Shown: piece by piece, positions 7,629 through 15,845 of the stretch
Numbering within the stretch: position 1 is the stretch's first letter
How the letters are laid out: each line of letters begins with the position of its first letter
Source of the DNA: Pseudomonadota bacterium
GTDB taxonomy: Bacteria > Pseudomonadota > Gammaproteobacteria > Burkholderiales > Ferrovaceae
Direction: 5' to 3'
Length of the DNA: 45,821 nt
NCBI GenBank assembly: GCA_021850135.1
Contig: JAJZRV010000008.1
Coordinates: forward strand, 1-45,821
The notes under the pieces: generated by a model
Seen by the model: the letters and a program-made list of their open reading frames with translations, nothing else
Told to the model about the DNA's origin: nothing
Databases searched by the model: none
Position numbers and translations under genes: made by a program

Positions 7629-10622
7629 TTACTTCAACAACGTCAGCACGGCGTTGGGCATGGCGTTGGCCTGCGCCAACATGGCCGTACCCGCTTGCTG
7701 CAGAATCTGGGCCTGGGTCAGGCTGGCCGTGGTAGCAGCAAAATCCGTGTCCTGGATTCGGCTTTGTGCTGCGGTCAGGTTCTGCACCCCCGTCTGCAGG
7801 TTGGTCACCACCGACTGGAAGCGGTTCTGCACCGCACCCATCAGGCCCATGGCCGTATTCACCGTGTTGATGGCGCCGTCGATGGCGGCAATCGCGTTGC
7901 TGGCGTTGGTCTGGGTGGTCACATCCACGCTGCTGACCGCGGAAGTGGCGGTTGCAACGGTTGCCCCCACCGTGAAGCCGGCGCTGGCCGCAGCATTACC
8001 GCCAATATTGATACCCGACGCGCTCGAACTGGTGAGCGACACCGTGCCTCGCGTGGCTGCGGCGAGTGCTGCAGAAGCGGCATTACCGCCCAGTTGCGCC
8101 GTACTGAAGCCCGACTGCGCCGAGAGCGCGCCTTGGGCCGCCATCAGTTGCGCCGCGTTCAGCGTCGTTGGCATGGTCAGCGCCGTCTGGGATGTGCCGG
8201 AGATGACGCTCACCACCCCTGTCGTCGCGTCAGCCACGGCCTGGCCGTTGACAGCCGCCCCACCGGTTGCTGCCGCCAGTGCGGTGGAGATCGCTGCGGC
8301 GATGGCGATGCCATTGCCTACCGCGCCGCCAGAGGCCCGCGTACCAAAGTAGCTGTTGCCTAGGCCCAGGGCCGTAGATGCCTGGGTGAGATCGGATGCT
8401 GCCGTGGTCGTGTTCTGCGAAACCCCACCCAGACCGAAAGTGAGCGCCTGCCCAGAACTATTCGTAATAACGCCCGTGGAGCCATTGGCCCAGACCTGAC
8501 TGGACCCGGTCAGGCCCAGTGCAGAGTTAATCGCAGCGGCAATGGTCACTGCGTCAGTTGCAGCCGTCCCCGTCAGATGAATGTTGCCCAAAGCCTGCGC
8601 TGTTCCTGCCCCCAACTGCACGGTCAAATCAGAGAGATTTTGTGCCGAGCCGGCTGCGACGGTGAACGTCCCCCCATTGGCCACGGACGAGGTGGCCGCT
8701 GTGGCGGCGACGGAAGCATTCAGGGTGATGGCCCCCACACTCTGTCCGTTGGCCAGGAATGACCCTGCGGCAATGGTACCTGCTGTAGCTTGTGGCGCAG
8801 CTGTGGCCGTGGTCTGGTACCCCAGCTGTGCCGTGCTAAACCCTGTTGCGCTCAGGTTGGAAGCAGCTTCGCCGCTGGCCATGGTCAGTACGGCAGCCGA
8901 GGTTCCGCTGGTCACGGTCACGATACCCGTCGTGGTATTGGCCGAGGCCGTGCCGTTGACGGCTGAGCCACCTGTAGCATTGGCCAGCGCTGTGTTGATG
9001 GCGGTAGCGACAGCATTCGCGTTGCCACCCAATCCCCCGAATGCCTGCTTGCCAAAATACGTACTCCCCAAGCCTGTCAGCGACGTCAACTGATTCACAT
9101 TCGCTGTGGCTTGGGCAGCACTGAGGTTGGTCGCCGTCGTCAGACCAAAACCGATTGTATTTGTACCGCTAGCATTGGTAATGGTGGCGCCAGAAACAGT
9201 CACCGCACCAGAAAATTGGGCATTGATAGCTGCTGCGAGTGTGGCCGCATCAGTGCTTGCGTTCCCCGTCAGAGCCACAGAACCAATTGTTTTGGTCGTG
9301 CCCCCAATCGTAGCCGTCAAGTCAGTCACGGTACCCATTTGGCCGCTGGCCACTGTGAAATTTCCGGTCGTCGCTGCTAACGTTCCGGTTGATGCAACAG
9401 CAGCCGTGCTTGCTGCCAGTTGGATGGAACCCACATCAATGCCATTGGCGAACAGCGAACCCGCACTGATGGTAGACGCAGTCGTAGCAACCGCTCCAGA
9501 AACTATCGTGCCCCCCCCCGCAGACGCCACGTTGTTGCTGGCCGTGTCGATGGTTCCTGCGTTTGCGGAAAGCGCCTGGGTTCCGATCTGCGTGGCCGAA
9601 AGACCCAGCTGCGCGCCCAGCGCCGTAACACTGGTGTAAGCGCTCGACAACGTGGTGGTGGTCCCGTTCATGCCAACGTTGATGTTCCGTCCATCGCTGG
9701 CGGTCAGGGTCAACGCACCCGTGACGGCGTCCGCGGTGGCAGTGACGCCGGTTTGCGCGGAAATCAGGTTGATGGCCGCAGCAGCGTTGGCGCCCTGACC
9801 CGCGGCATTGCTACCGGCTGCGATAGCCCCAACATTGAAGCCATTGATACTGAAGGTGTTGGCAGTCACGGCCGTAAAGGCAGTAGGACCCGTTCCCGTC
9901 AGCGTGGTGGCATTGGCGATGGCGTTCACACCAGATTTGGATGAAATGCCATCGATGGCCTGGGCGATCGAGAATGCGCTGTCGGCGGTTTGACCCGGCG
10001 CGCCAAAGACCTGGGAAGCGCCCACTTGGAAACCATTGAGCGTGAGATCGCCGGCGTTGAGCGCGGCAGTGGTGGCGGTGCCCGCCACAGCGGACGAGTC
10101 GCTCTGCAGGCTGGAGGTCTGCATGTTGCCGATTGCAGCCACCTGGATCACGTCATTGGAAGTGTTATTGGCACCCACCTGGAAATTCTTGGCAGTGAAC
10201 GAACCATCCAGCAAATTCACGCCGTTGAACGCGGTGGACGCAGCCACCCGGTCGATTTCATTCTTGAGCTGCAGCACCTCTGCGTTCATGGACGCGCGGT
10301 CAGAAGCGGAATAGGTGGCATTGGAAGCCTGCACTGCAAGGCTACGCATGCTCTGCAGGTTGGCCACGATGGATTGCATGGCCCCTTGTGCCGTTTGCGA
10401 CAGGGAGATCCCGTCGTTGGCGTTGCGGATGGCCTGGTTCTGCCCCGAGATCTGGCTGCCCATGCGAGTGGCAATCGCCATGCCGGCCGCATCATCCGCA
10501 GCGCTGTTGATGCGCAAACCAGAGGACAGACGCTGAATATCCGTAGCCAGCGTGCTCTGCGAATTGGCCAGGTTGGCCTGCGCGTTAAGTGATGCGATGT
10601 TGGTGTTGATGTACATTGCCAT
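7629..10622 (-). CDS. fliC: Flagellin (giant, 997 aa, internally duplicated)
   Basis: This is the filament subunit. The N-terminal D0/D1 region (IASLNAQANLANSQSTLATDIQRLSSGLRINSAADDAAGMAIATRM) and the C-terminal one (RIQDTDFAATTASLTQAQILQQAGTAMLAQAN) are standard. At 997 aa it is about twice the usual size. The extra sequence is a Gly/Ala/Thr/Ser-rich centre holding IN-type motifs and two tandem repeats of about 225 and 235 aa (residues 383-604 and 614-847). The ATG at 10622 has AAGGAG 10 bases upstream; an ATG two codons on, at 10616, is also possible. A run of nine G codes AGGG around residue 369. The gene has its own sigma-28 promoter. Confidence 0.97.
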   Translation of the reverse strand: MAMYINTNIASLNAQANLANSQSTLATDIQRLSSGLRINSAADDAAGMAIATRMGSQISGQNQAIRNANDGISLSQTAQGAMQSIVANLQSMRSLAVQASNATYSASDRASMNAEVLQLKNEIDRVAASTAFNGVNLLDGSFTAKNFQVGANNTSNDVIQVAAIGNMQTSSLQSDSSAVAGTATTAALNAGDLTLNGFQVGASQVFGAPGQTADSAFSIAQAIDGISSKSGVNAIANATTLTGTGPTAFTAVTANTFSINGFNVGAIAAGSNAAGQGANAAAAINLISAQTGVTATADAVTGALTLTASDGRNINVGMNGTTTTLSSAYTSVTALGAQLGLSATQIGTQALSANAGTIDTASNNVASAGGGTIVSGAVATTASTISAGSLFANGIDVGSIQLAASTAAVASTGTLAATTGNFTVASGQMGTVTDLTATIGGTTKTIGSVALTGNASTDAATLAAAINAQFSGAVTVSGATITNASGTNTIGFGLTTATNLSAAQATANVNQLTSLTGLGSTYFGKQAFGGLGGNANAVATAINTALANATGGSAVNGTASANTTTGIVTVTSGTSAAVLTMASGEAASNLSATGFSTAQLGYQTTATAAPQATAGTIAAGSFLANGQSVGAITLNASVAATAATSSVANGGTFTVAAGSAQNLSDLTVQLGAGTAQALGNIHLTGTAATDAVTIAAAINSALGLTGSSQVWANGSTGVITNSSGQALTFGLGGVSQNTTTAASDLTQASTALGLGNSYFGTRASGGAVGNGIAIAAAISTALAAATGGAAVNGQAVADATTGVVSVISGTSQTALTMPTTLNAAQLMAAQGALSAQSGFSTAQLGGNAASAALAAATRGTVSLTSSSASGINIGGNAAASAGFTVGATVATATSAVSSVDVTTQTNASNAIAAIDGAINTVNTAMGLMGAVQNRFQSVVTNLQTGVQNLTAAQSRIQDTDFAATTASLTQAQILQQAGTAMLAQANAMPNAVLTLLK
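8082..8783 (-). repeat. Flagellin internal repeat, copy B
   Basis: Codes about 234 aa from GTIAAGSFLANGQSVGAI to GFSTAQLGGN, directly after copy A and joined by a short Ala/Thr linker. It shares the same ordered anchors. Extra residues relative to copy A lie in the middle (around LGLTGSSQVWANGS) and near the end (MAAQGALSAQS). Confidence 0.85.
8811..9476 (-). repeat. Flagellin internal repeat, copy A
   Basis: Codes about 222 aa from STISAGSLFANGIDVGSI to GFSTAQLGYQT. It aligns along its length with copy B. Shared anchors in the same order are AGS.FANG/LANG, DLT, LTG.A.TDA, AAAIN, FGL, GLG.-YFG, NATGG/AATGG-AVNG, TTG.V.V.SGTS and GFSTAQLG. The copies have diverged a lot and differ in length by about 12 residues. 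Confidence 0.85.
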
Positions 10623-10718
10623 GGTGATTGCGCTCCTTATAAACTGGACGGGTACGGCGTTCTTGCCGCACTGCCGGTGCCCACTGGATTGCACACAATG
10701 AGCAACCCTTTGGTCCAG

Positions 10719-10745
10719 TTATCGGAAGCGTCCGGGGAAACTTTA
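10719..10745 (-). promoter_or_regulatory. Sigma-28 (FliA) promoter of fliC
   Basis: On the minus strand TAAAGTTT (10745-10738), an 11-base spacer, then TCCGATAA (10726-10719). The FliA consensus is TAAAGTTT-N11-GCCGATAA, so 15 of 16 positions match. Expected transcription start is near 10712, giving a ~90-base leader before fliC. Confidence 0.92.
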
Positions 10746-10791
10746 GCGGCTTTTTCAGAATGTGCGACCAGACACACCCGTGCCGCATCGC

Positions 10792-12489
10792 TCACTCTGC
10801 CTTTACCACGCGGTTTTTTCCGGACGCCTTGGCGTGATACATGGCGCGATCAGCCCGCGCGATGACCTCCTCGGCCGGCTCGCCACCGGCACGCACCGCC
10901 ACCCCGCCACTGAAGGTGATGACGAGTTCTTCATGGTTGTAAACAAAGAGATTTTTTGACAAGAGCCGCTGCAGTCGGCTGACGATTTCCACTGCTTCGT
11001 TCAGTCCCGTGCCGGGTAGCACCAGTAGAAACTCCTCGCCGCCGTAGCGCGCCACATAGTCCGTGGGGCGTAACGCATTCTTGACCACTTCCGAGACGTG
11101 CATGAGCGCCTGGTCTCCGGCCTGGTGCCCCAGAAGGTCATTGAACAGCTTGAAGTTGTCAATGTCTATCAGCGCCATGCTCACCGGCGATTGGCTGCGG
11201 TCGGCTCGCATGCTCTCGCGTTCCAGCATTTCATCCAGACCGCGCCGGTTGAGCGTCCCGGTCAACTGGTCCTCGCGCACCAGCTCGCTGACCTGTTCCA
11301 GTTCCTGCTCCAGCTGGCGAATGCGATCTTCGGCATCGTCCACCTGGCGCCTGGCAGTGACCAGTTCCTCGTGGGAGCGCAGGGCGCTGGCCTGGATCAC
11401 GCGCGTGTCCTGCATGATGTCTTCCAGGATATGGCCCAGCTCGGTCAGGTTGTCCGCCTGACCGATTTTCTGGGTATAGTTTTCGATCTTGGCGTGATAC
11501 TCCCCGGTGCTTTCCGTCAGCTCGCCCATGCGATCGATGAAGGTGGTCATCAGGCTCTTCAGGGTGGCTTTGGCATCCGCGAGGCTCTTCTTGAGGGTAC
11601 TCTGCTTGATCAGGGCATCGCGCAGACTGCGTTCAGCATCGGCAATACTGCGCTTGTCCAGGGGCTGGGCAATGATGTCCTGCAACATGGCAATCTGTCC
11701 GTGTAGCCATTTGTCGTCTGCCACCAGCTCGCCTACATTTTCCACCAGAAGTCGCAGCAACCGGACCAGCCCCTCCTGGATCTTGGCCTTGTCGCCCCCA
11801 CGCAGTTCCAGCTTGACCCAGAAGTGACGCAGCTTCTTGGCAAGATCGGTGACCTGCTCATGCTCCCGAACCGAGCGGACCTGCTGCACCAGCGCCGTGA
11901 TCTCCTCCGCCATCCCGGGTTCCAGCGCCTTGTTGCTCTCCAGGGTCTGCGCCAACAGTTCCTGAAGGTCGGCCATCATCTCGTGGCCCACCACGATGCC
12001 TGAAACCGCAGGCGTCTGCAGCGGCACGGCAACGATCCCCAATTCGGGTTCCTTGGCCGTTACAGCCGTTTCGGATGACGGCGAAACTGCCGGCGTTGCT
12101 GCAGGTGTCGCCGGAACACCGGCCCCCGCCCAGGAGCGCAACAGGCCATGCAGCTTTTCGTAGAGAACTTCCGGGTTGGCCGCAAATTTGGTCAACACCG
12201 TGTCGAGTCCGTCCTTTTTGCGCGACAGGGTCACGCCCTTGTGATGCGCTTCCAGTTGGCGCAGCAGGTCGCGGATCAGGCCCGACCAGGCCAACGCCGG
12301 ACGGGCAGGCGCCTGTGACACCCCGGGCTCGACCTCCTTTTGTGCCACCACGGCATTGGGCTTGCCACTGATCTCCGCATAGACACGCGCGTAGTTTTCC
12401 GGGGTGGGCGCAAGTTTTTGCGTCACCAGTGATTTCAGGGTCTTGCTGGCGATTTCAGCCGTGCTTGAAGGTTTGTCCGGGGAGGCCAT
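10792..12489 (-). CDS. Diguanylate cyclase (GGDEF domain)
   Basis: Makes cyclic di-GMP from two GTP. The 565-aa protein has a long helical N-terminal part (about 1-390), ending in a coiled coil (ARRQVDDAEDRIRQLEQELEQVSEL), then a GGDEF domain with an intact GGEEF active site. An inhibitory RxxD site (RPTD) lies five residues before it, so the enzyme should be active and feedback-inhibited. No membrane segment is visible. It is the last gene of a tight operon with a coiled-coil membrane protein (15-base gap) and a ParA ATPase, and it sits upstream of fliC. In this setting it may supply c-di-GMP to YcgR; that is inference. Confidence 0.9.
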   Translation of the reverse strand: MASPDKPSSTAEIASKTLKSLVTQKLAPTPENYARVYAEISGKPNAVVAQKEVEPGVSQAPARPALAWSGLIRDLLRQLEAHHKGVTLSRKKDGLDTVLTKFAANPEVLYEKLHGLLRSWAGAGVPATPAATPAVSPSSETAVTAKEPELGIVAVPLQTPAVSGIVVGHEMMADLQELLAQTLESNKALEPGMAEEITALVQQVRSVREHEQVTDLAKKLRHFWVKLELRGGDKAKIQEGLVRLLRLLVENVGELVADDKWLHGQIAMLQDIIAQPLDKRSIADAERSLRDALIKQSTLKKSLADAKATLKSLMTTFIDRMGELTESTGEYHAKIENYTQKIGQADNLTELGHILEDIMQDTRVIQASALRSHEELVTARRQVDDAEDRIRQLEQELEQVSELVREDQLTGTLNRRGLDEMLERESMRADRSQSPVSMALIDIDNFKLFNDLLGHQAGDQALMHVSEVVKNALRPTDYVARYGGEEFLLVLPGTGLNEAVEIVSRLQRLLSKNLFVYNHEELVITFSGGVAVRAGGEPAEEVIARADRAMYHAKASGKNRVVKAE

Positions 12490-12504
12490 GGGTGAGAATT
12501 GGGT

Positions 12505-13248
12505 TCAGGGTAACGTTGGAACCAGTGCTTTGAGTGAGGACAGCCATGCGGGGTTACCGAGCACCAGTACCCCGCCCATGGCGCCCCAGGTCAGCAGGAG
12601 CGCCGCAAGCAGCCAACGTCCAAGCCATGTGCTGCGTTGCAGTCGGCGCCGCAACTGCAGGGTCCCTATCGTGTCCTGAACGCCCTGCAAGGTTTCACGC
12701 TGGGTGGCTTCCATTTGATGTTCCAGCGCTTCCTGCTGCCGGAACGCTTCCACCAGTTCGGCCTGCGCCACCCTGCGCGCCACGGCCGCTTCCAGGGCGC
12801 GCTGTTCGGCCGCAATGCGCTGTCTGGCCTGCACTGTCACCCTGACTTCCTCATCCATTCTGGAGCGCGTCAGATGCAGCGCCTCCTCTGCAGCCTTCAG
12901 CCGGGTTTCTGCAGCCTCAGCCGCCTGGACTTCCAGCAGAATCCGGTCATTGTCTGCCTCAATGGCGCGCAACTCCACTTCCATTCGCCGCTCAATTGCG
13001 GAAATGGCCTGGTTCTCCGCACGAAGGTGCTCCTGCTCCAGACGCAGCAAATCCTGTTCTCGGGACAGCCGTAATTCGGAAGGCGCCACGGCACGTGCCT
13101 GGGCATCCACGCGAATGCGGGCCTGCTCGGCAAGCCGCGCCTCCGTTTCGGCTTCAATGCGGGCGCGCGCCATGCGGATGGTTTCGATCTCCGCAGGGTA
13201 TTCGTGCGCCAGTGCATCAAACCGATAAGTGCTTCCGTGTGCCAACAT
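12505..13248 (-). CDS. Coiled-coil protein with C-terminal membrane anchor, unknown function
   Basis: I do not recognise a named family. The 247-aa product is almost one continuous coiled coil from about residue 18 to 190, rich in E, A, R and Q (EAETEARLAEQARIRVDAQAR; LRLEQEHLRAENQAISAIERR). It ends with one hydrophobic helix (about 207-231, WLLAALLLTWGAMGGVLVL) and a short tail. This fits a tail-anchored inner-membrane scaffold with a cytoplasmic rod. It lies 27 bases after parA and 15 bases before the cyclase gene, so the three are probably co-translated. Such a rod could be the cargo or partner of the ParA ATPase; this is inference from gene order. Confidence 0.75.
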   Translation of the reverse strand: MLAHGSTYRFDALAHEYPAEIETIRMARARIEAETEARLAEQARIRVDAQARAVAPSELRLSREQDLLRLEQEHLRAENQAISAIERRMEVELRAIEADNDRILLEVQAAEAAETRLKAAEEALHLTRSRMDEEVRVTVQARQRIAAEQRALEAAVARRVAQAELVEAFRQQEALEHQMEATQRETLQGVQDTIGTLQLRRRLQRSTWLGRWLLAALLLTWGAMGGVLVLGNPAWLSSLKALVPTLP

Positions 13249-13275
13249 GTTCTTCTCCCGATAGGTAAGTAGGTA

Positions 13276-14052
13276 TTACTGGCGCATCGGTTCAAAAAAT
13301 CCGCCCTTCAGCAACTCCTGGGTCAGCGCGTTGTAATCGGCCGCGCCACCGCTCTGGGAGGCGTAGCTGAACACATCCTGCCCATGCATCGGGCTCGCCG
13401 CCAGCGCCACGTTTTCGCAAATGCGGGTATCGCACACCCGCGCTCCGTAGCGCTCCTTGAGCTTTTGATAAATGTCGTAGGACAGCTTGCGGCGCGGGTC
13501 AAAGCGGGTGACCACGATACGTCGTCGGTACACGCGACCCAGCTTCTTCTCCAACACATTGAGCGCACCTTCCAGGCGATGCACCCCTTCCAGAGACAGG
13601 TAGTCCGCCGAGACCGGGATCAACACCCGGTCCGACGCAAGAAGCGCATTGAGCGTCAGGACGCCCAGCATGGGACAGCAATCGATCAGGATGGGATCCC
13701 CGCTTTGCGTCAGGTCAGCACTCAGGCCTTGGCGCAACAGGGTGGCCGCTTTGGCATCACTGCCGTACAACGCATCCACCTTGGAAAGCTCGAGCGAAGA
13801 AGGCACGATTTTCCAGCCGGAAGGGGTGTCGCGCAGCAGCCTGGAAAGCGGCGTCCTGTTTTTGAAAAATGCCGCCATCCCCGTCCCCAGCGCGGAGTCC
13901 CGAATCTTGCAGGCCAGGCTCAGATGCGCTTGGGGGTCCATATCCAGCGCAATCGGCCGGCGCCGCTCTTTCGCCAATGCCGCAGCCAGATTGAGGCAGG
14001 TCGTGGTTTTACCTACCCCCCCCTTCTGGTTGAATACTGCGATGACCGCCAT
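13276..14052 (-). CDS. ParA/MinD-family ATPase
   Basis: ParA-type ATPases position cargo such as plasmids, chemosensory arrays or polar complexes. The 258-aa product has a complete deviant Walker A near its N-terminus (KGGVGKTT, residues 10-17), the A' motif (ALDMDPQAHLSLA) and Walker B (ILIDCCPMLG). The ATG at 14052 has GGAAG 8 bases upstream; an ATG further upstream would add a poorly supported hydrophobic stretch. No parB lies nearby. It heads the operon with the coiled-coil protein and the diguanylate cyclase and diverges from flgM. ParC, which positions Vibrio chemosensory arrays, is a functional parallel, but that gene sits in a cheA-cheB cluster. Confidence 0.88.
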   Translation of the reverse strand: MAVIAVFNQKGGVGKTTTCLNLAAALAKERRRPIALDMDPQAHLSLACKIRDSALGTGMAAFFKNRTPLSRLLRDTPSGWKIVPSSLELSKVDALYGSDAKAATLLRQGLSADLTQSGDPILIDCCPMLGVLTLNALLASDRVLIPVSADYLSLEGVHRLEGALNVLEKKLGRVYRRRIVVTRFDPRRKLSYDIYQKLKERYGARVCDTRICENVALAASPMHGQDVFSYASQSGGAADYNALTQELLKGGFFEPMRQ

Positions 14053-14218
14053 GCGATGCACTTCCTTCTTTTTTAAGAAAAACTCCTCGAACAGAAGGAT
14101 TATTGCAAACCAGGCCACAAGCCAATCGCGTGAATTGAAGGTGTTTTACCCCCGTTAGCCTCATAAAAGCCCTTGAGTCCCTTCAAAGGTGGCGTACAAT
14201 TGTTTTTGCTCGATGCCC

Positions 14219-14245
14219 TAAAGTTTTGTCAAGTCCTGCCGAAAA
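14219..14245 (+). promoter_or_regulatory. Sigma-28 promoter of flgM
   Basis: TAAAGTTT (14219-14226), an 11-base spacer, then GCCGAAAA (14238-14245), 15 of 16 consensus positions. It drives flgM-flgN, giving the usual negative feedback in which FliA makes its own anti-sigma factor. Confidence 0.88.
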
Positions 14246-14279
14246 CAGGTGCTATAAGGCTAGTTATCAGGAGATTTTC

Positions 14280-14600
14280 GTGAAAGTCGAAAAATCCGGC
14301 AAAACACCCCCCGTCACGCCCATTCGTGATGGGGCGTCGCGCGCGCAAACCTCTCGCACCGCCGGAACGGGGTCCAGCAACACCAATGCTGCCAACAGCA
14401 CCAGCGTTCACCTGGGGGAAACGTCTGCGCAACTGCAAAGCATGCAGTCCAGCATGGCCAATTCTCCTGTCGTGGATGCCACCAAAGTGGCTGAAATCAA
14501 ACAGGCCATCAGCGAAGGCCGGTTTCAGGTCAACGCGGGCGCCGTAGCCGACCGCCTCATCGCGACCGTGACGGATCTGATCAACAATCGGCGGCATTGA
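14280..14600 (+). CDS. flgM: Anti-sigma-28 factor FlgM
   Basis: FlgM holds FliA inactive until the hook is finished, then is exported. The 106-aa product starts at a GTG (14280) with AGGAG 6 bases upstream. An ATG-led extension from 14226 lies inside the promoter, so it cannot be the start. The C-terminal FliA-binding helices are visible (VDATKVAEIKQAISEGRFQVNAGAVADRLIATVTDLI); the first half is disordered and polar, as is usual. It is followed 6 bases later by flgN. Confidence 0.93.
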   Translation: MKVEKSGKTPPVTPIRDGASRAQTSRTAGTGSSNTNAANSTSVHLGETSAQLQSMQSSMANSPVVDATKVAEIKQAISEGRFQVNAGAVADRLIATVTDLINNRRH

Positions 14601-14606
14601 CCATTG

Positions 14607-15068
14607 ATGGGTGACCCTGCGTCTTTTGCCATGCCCACGGATTGGGCGTCCTGTCTGCGTGCAGAACATGGCGCCCTGAAATCATTCATTGATGTTCTGG
14701 AAAGCGAGCAACGCACCCTGTTGTCCGGACAAACAGAGACGCTCATTGACCTTGCCGACCGCAAGATCGGGCTGGTAGACCAACTCACCCGGCTGGCCGG
14801 GCAGCGCCGAAAGCTTCAACCAGCCCCCGGCATCCCCCCTTCTGGCCAAAACGACGCGCCCTCGCAGCAACTCTGGACGGATGTGCGCCAGATGGCCGCG
14901 CGGGCGGAGCAACTCAATCGCACCAATGGCGAGTTGATTCAGATTAAATTGCGCCACAACCAGCAGGCATTGACCGTGCTGCACAATGCAGCACAAAGTG
15001 CCACATTGTACGGGCCCGACGGTCAACCCAGTATCCCGGTTTCAGGCCGCACCCTGGGCAGCGTCTAG
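14607..15068 (+). CDS. flgN: Flagellar export chaperone FlgN
   Basis: FlgN is the chaperone for the hook-filament junction proteins FlgK and FlgL. The 153-aa product is mainly helical (LRAEHGALKSFIDVLESEQRTLLSGQTETLIDLADRKIGLVDQLTRLAGQRR) and has the Asn/Gln-rich C-terminal pattern of the family (LNRTNGELIQIKLRHNQQALTVL). The ATG at 14607 was chosen; a second at 14631 is possible and neither has a strong ribosome site. It follows flgM directly, the normal pairing, and converges on motD with 20 bases between. Confidence 0.9.
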   Translation: MGDPASFAMPTDWASCLRAEHGALKSFIDVLESEQRTLLSGQTETLIDLADRKIGLVDQLTRLAGQRRKLQPAPGIPPSGQNDAPSQQLWTDVRQMAARAEQLNRTNGELIQIKLRHNQQALTVLHNAAQSATLYGPDGQPSIPVSGRTLGSV

Positions 15069-15088
15069 CCGCTCCTCCTACACCTTCA

Positions 15089-15844
15089 TCAGGGACTGGC
15101 TTGTTCCTGTGTCTGGGGGGTCAAAATCGTCACGGTCACGCGGCGGTTTTTGGCCCGATTTTCAGGACTGTCGTTGGGAACCAGCGGCTGGTTGTCTGCA
15201 ACCCCCGCCGCCGTCAGGCGCCTGCTGTCCACACCCTGCCTGATGAAGAGCCTCACCACACTGCTGGCGCGGGCCGATGACAGTTCCCAGTTGGAAGGAA
15301 ATTGTGCCGTACTGATGGGAACGTTATCGGTATGGCCTTCCACCTCAATGGCCAGGTTGCCAGGCTGCAACACGCTTGCCACCTCCGACAGTGTTTTGGC
15401 CGCCTTTTCCTGAAGTGTTGCATCCCCCTCATGAAACAGGGCCTTGACGTTGATGTCCAACACGATACCGCGACCGCTTTGGATGACGCTCACCTGTCCC
15501 TTGCTTACCAGAGGCGAAAGGATATGGTTGAGGTCCTTGACCAGGTTTTCCAGATATTCCTGCTGTTTTTGCTGTTGTTTGGCGAGGCGCGCGTTGCGTT
15601 TGTCCACCAGGGTTTTCAGCAGACCGTCCTGATCCAGGGACTGCATGTCCCCATCGGCCGGAATGAGCGTGCGGCTGAATGCCGTATTGAGCGATGTGCT
15701 GAAAACCTTGTACTTCCCTTCGTTGACGGAGGAGATGGCGTACATCACCACAAAAAACGCAAACAGCAGCGTGATGAAATCGGCGTATGAAATCAGCCAG
15801 CGATCGTGATTCTCGCGATCGGCGCGCTTGGGACGGCGAGCCAT
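15089..15844 (-). CDS. motD: Flagellar stator protein MotD (MotB family)
   Basis: MotD is the peptidoglycan-binding half of the second stator. The 251-aa protein has a basic N-terminus, one membrane helix (about 17-38) carrying the proton-binding Asp (D22, in SYADFITLLFAFF), a linker with a Gln/Lys-rich helix, and a C-terminal OmpA-like domain (VEGHTDNVPISTAQFPSNWELSSARA). The start at 15844 (MARRPKR) is one base after the motC stop; an upstream ATG would overlap motC. It ends the cheR-flhB-...-fliA-motC-motD operon. Confidence 0.95.
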   Translation of the reverse strand: MARRPKRADRENHDRWLISYADFITLLFAFFVVMYAISSVNEGKYKVFSTSLNTAFSRTLIPADGDMQSLDQDGLLKTLVDKRNARLAKQQQKQQEYLENLVKDLNHILSPLVSKGQVSVIQSGRGIVLDINVKALFHEGDATLQEKAAKTLSEVASVLQPGNLAIEVEGHTDNVPISTAQFPSNWELSSARASSVVRLFIRQGVDSRRLTAAGVADNQPLVPNDSPENRAKNRRVTVTILTPQTQEQASP

Positions 15845-15845
15845 C

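Noticed and set aside
9106-9639. Plus-strand frames opposite the flagellin repeats, rich in Ala and Val
   Set aside because: They arise from the low-complexity Thr/Ala/Gly codons of fliC read backwards, with no independent support.
14016-14023. Run of eight C in the parA gene as a phase-variable tract
   Set aside because: It codes the KGG of the Walker A motif, so the run is explained by conserved residues and ordinary codon choice.
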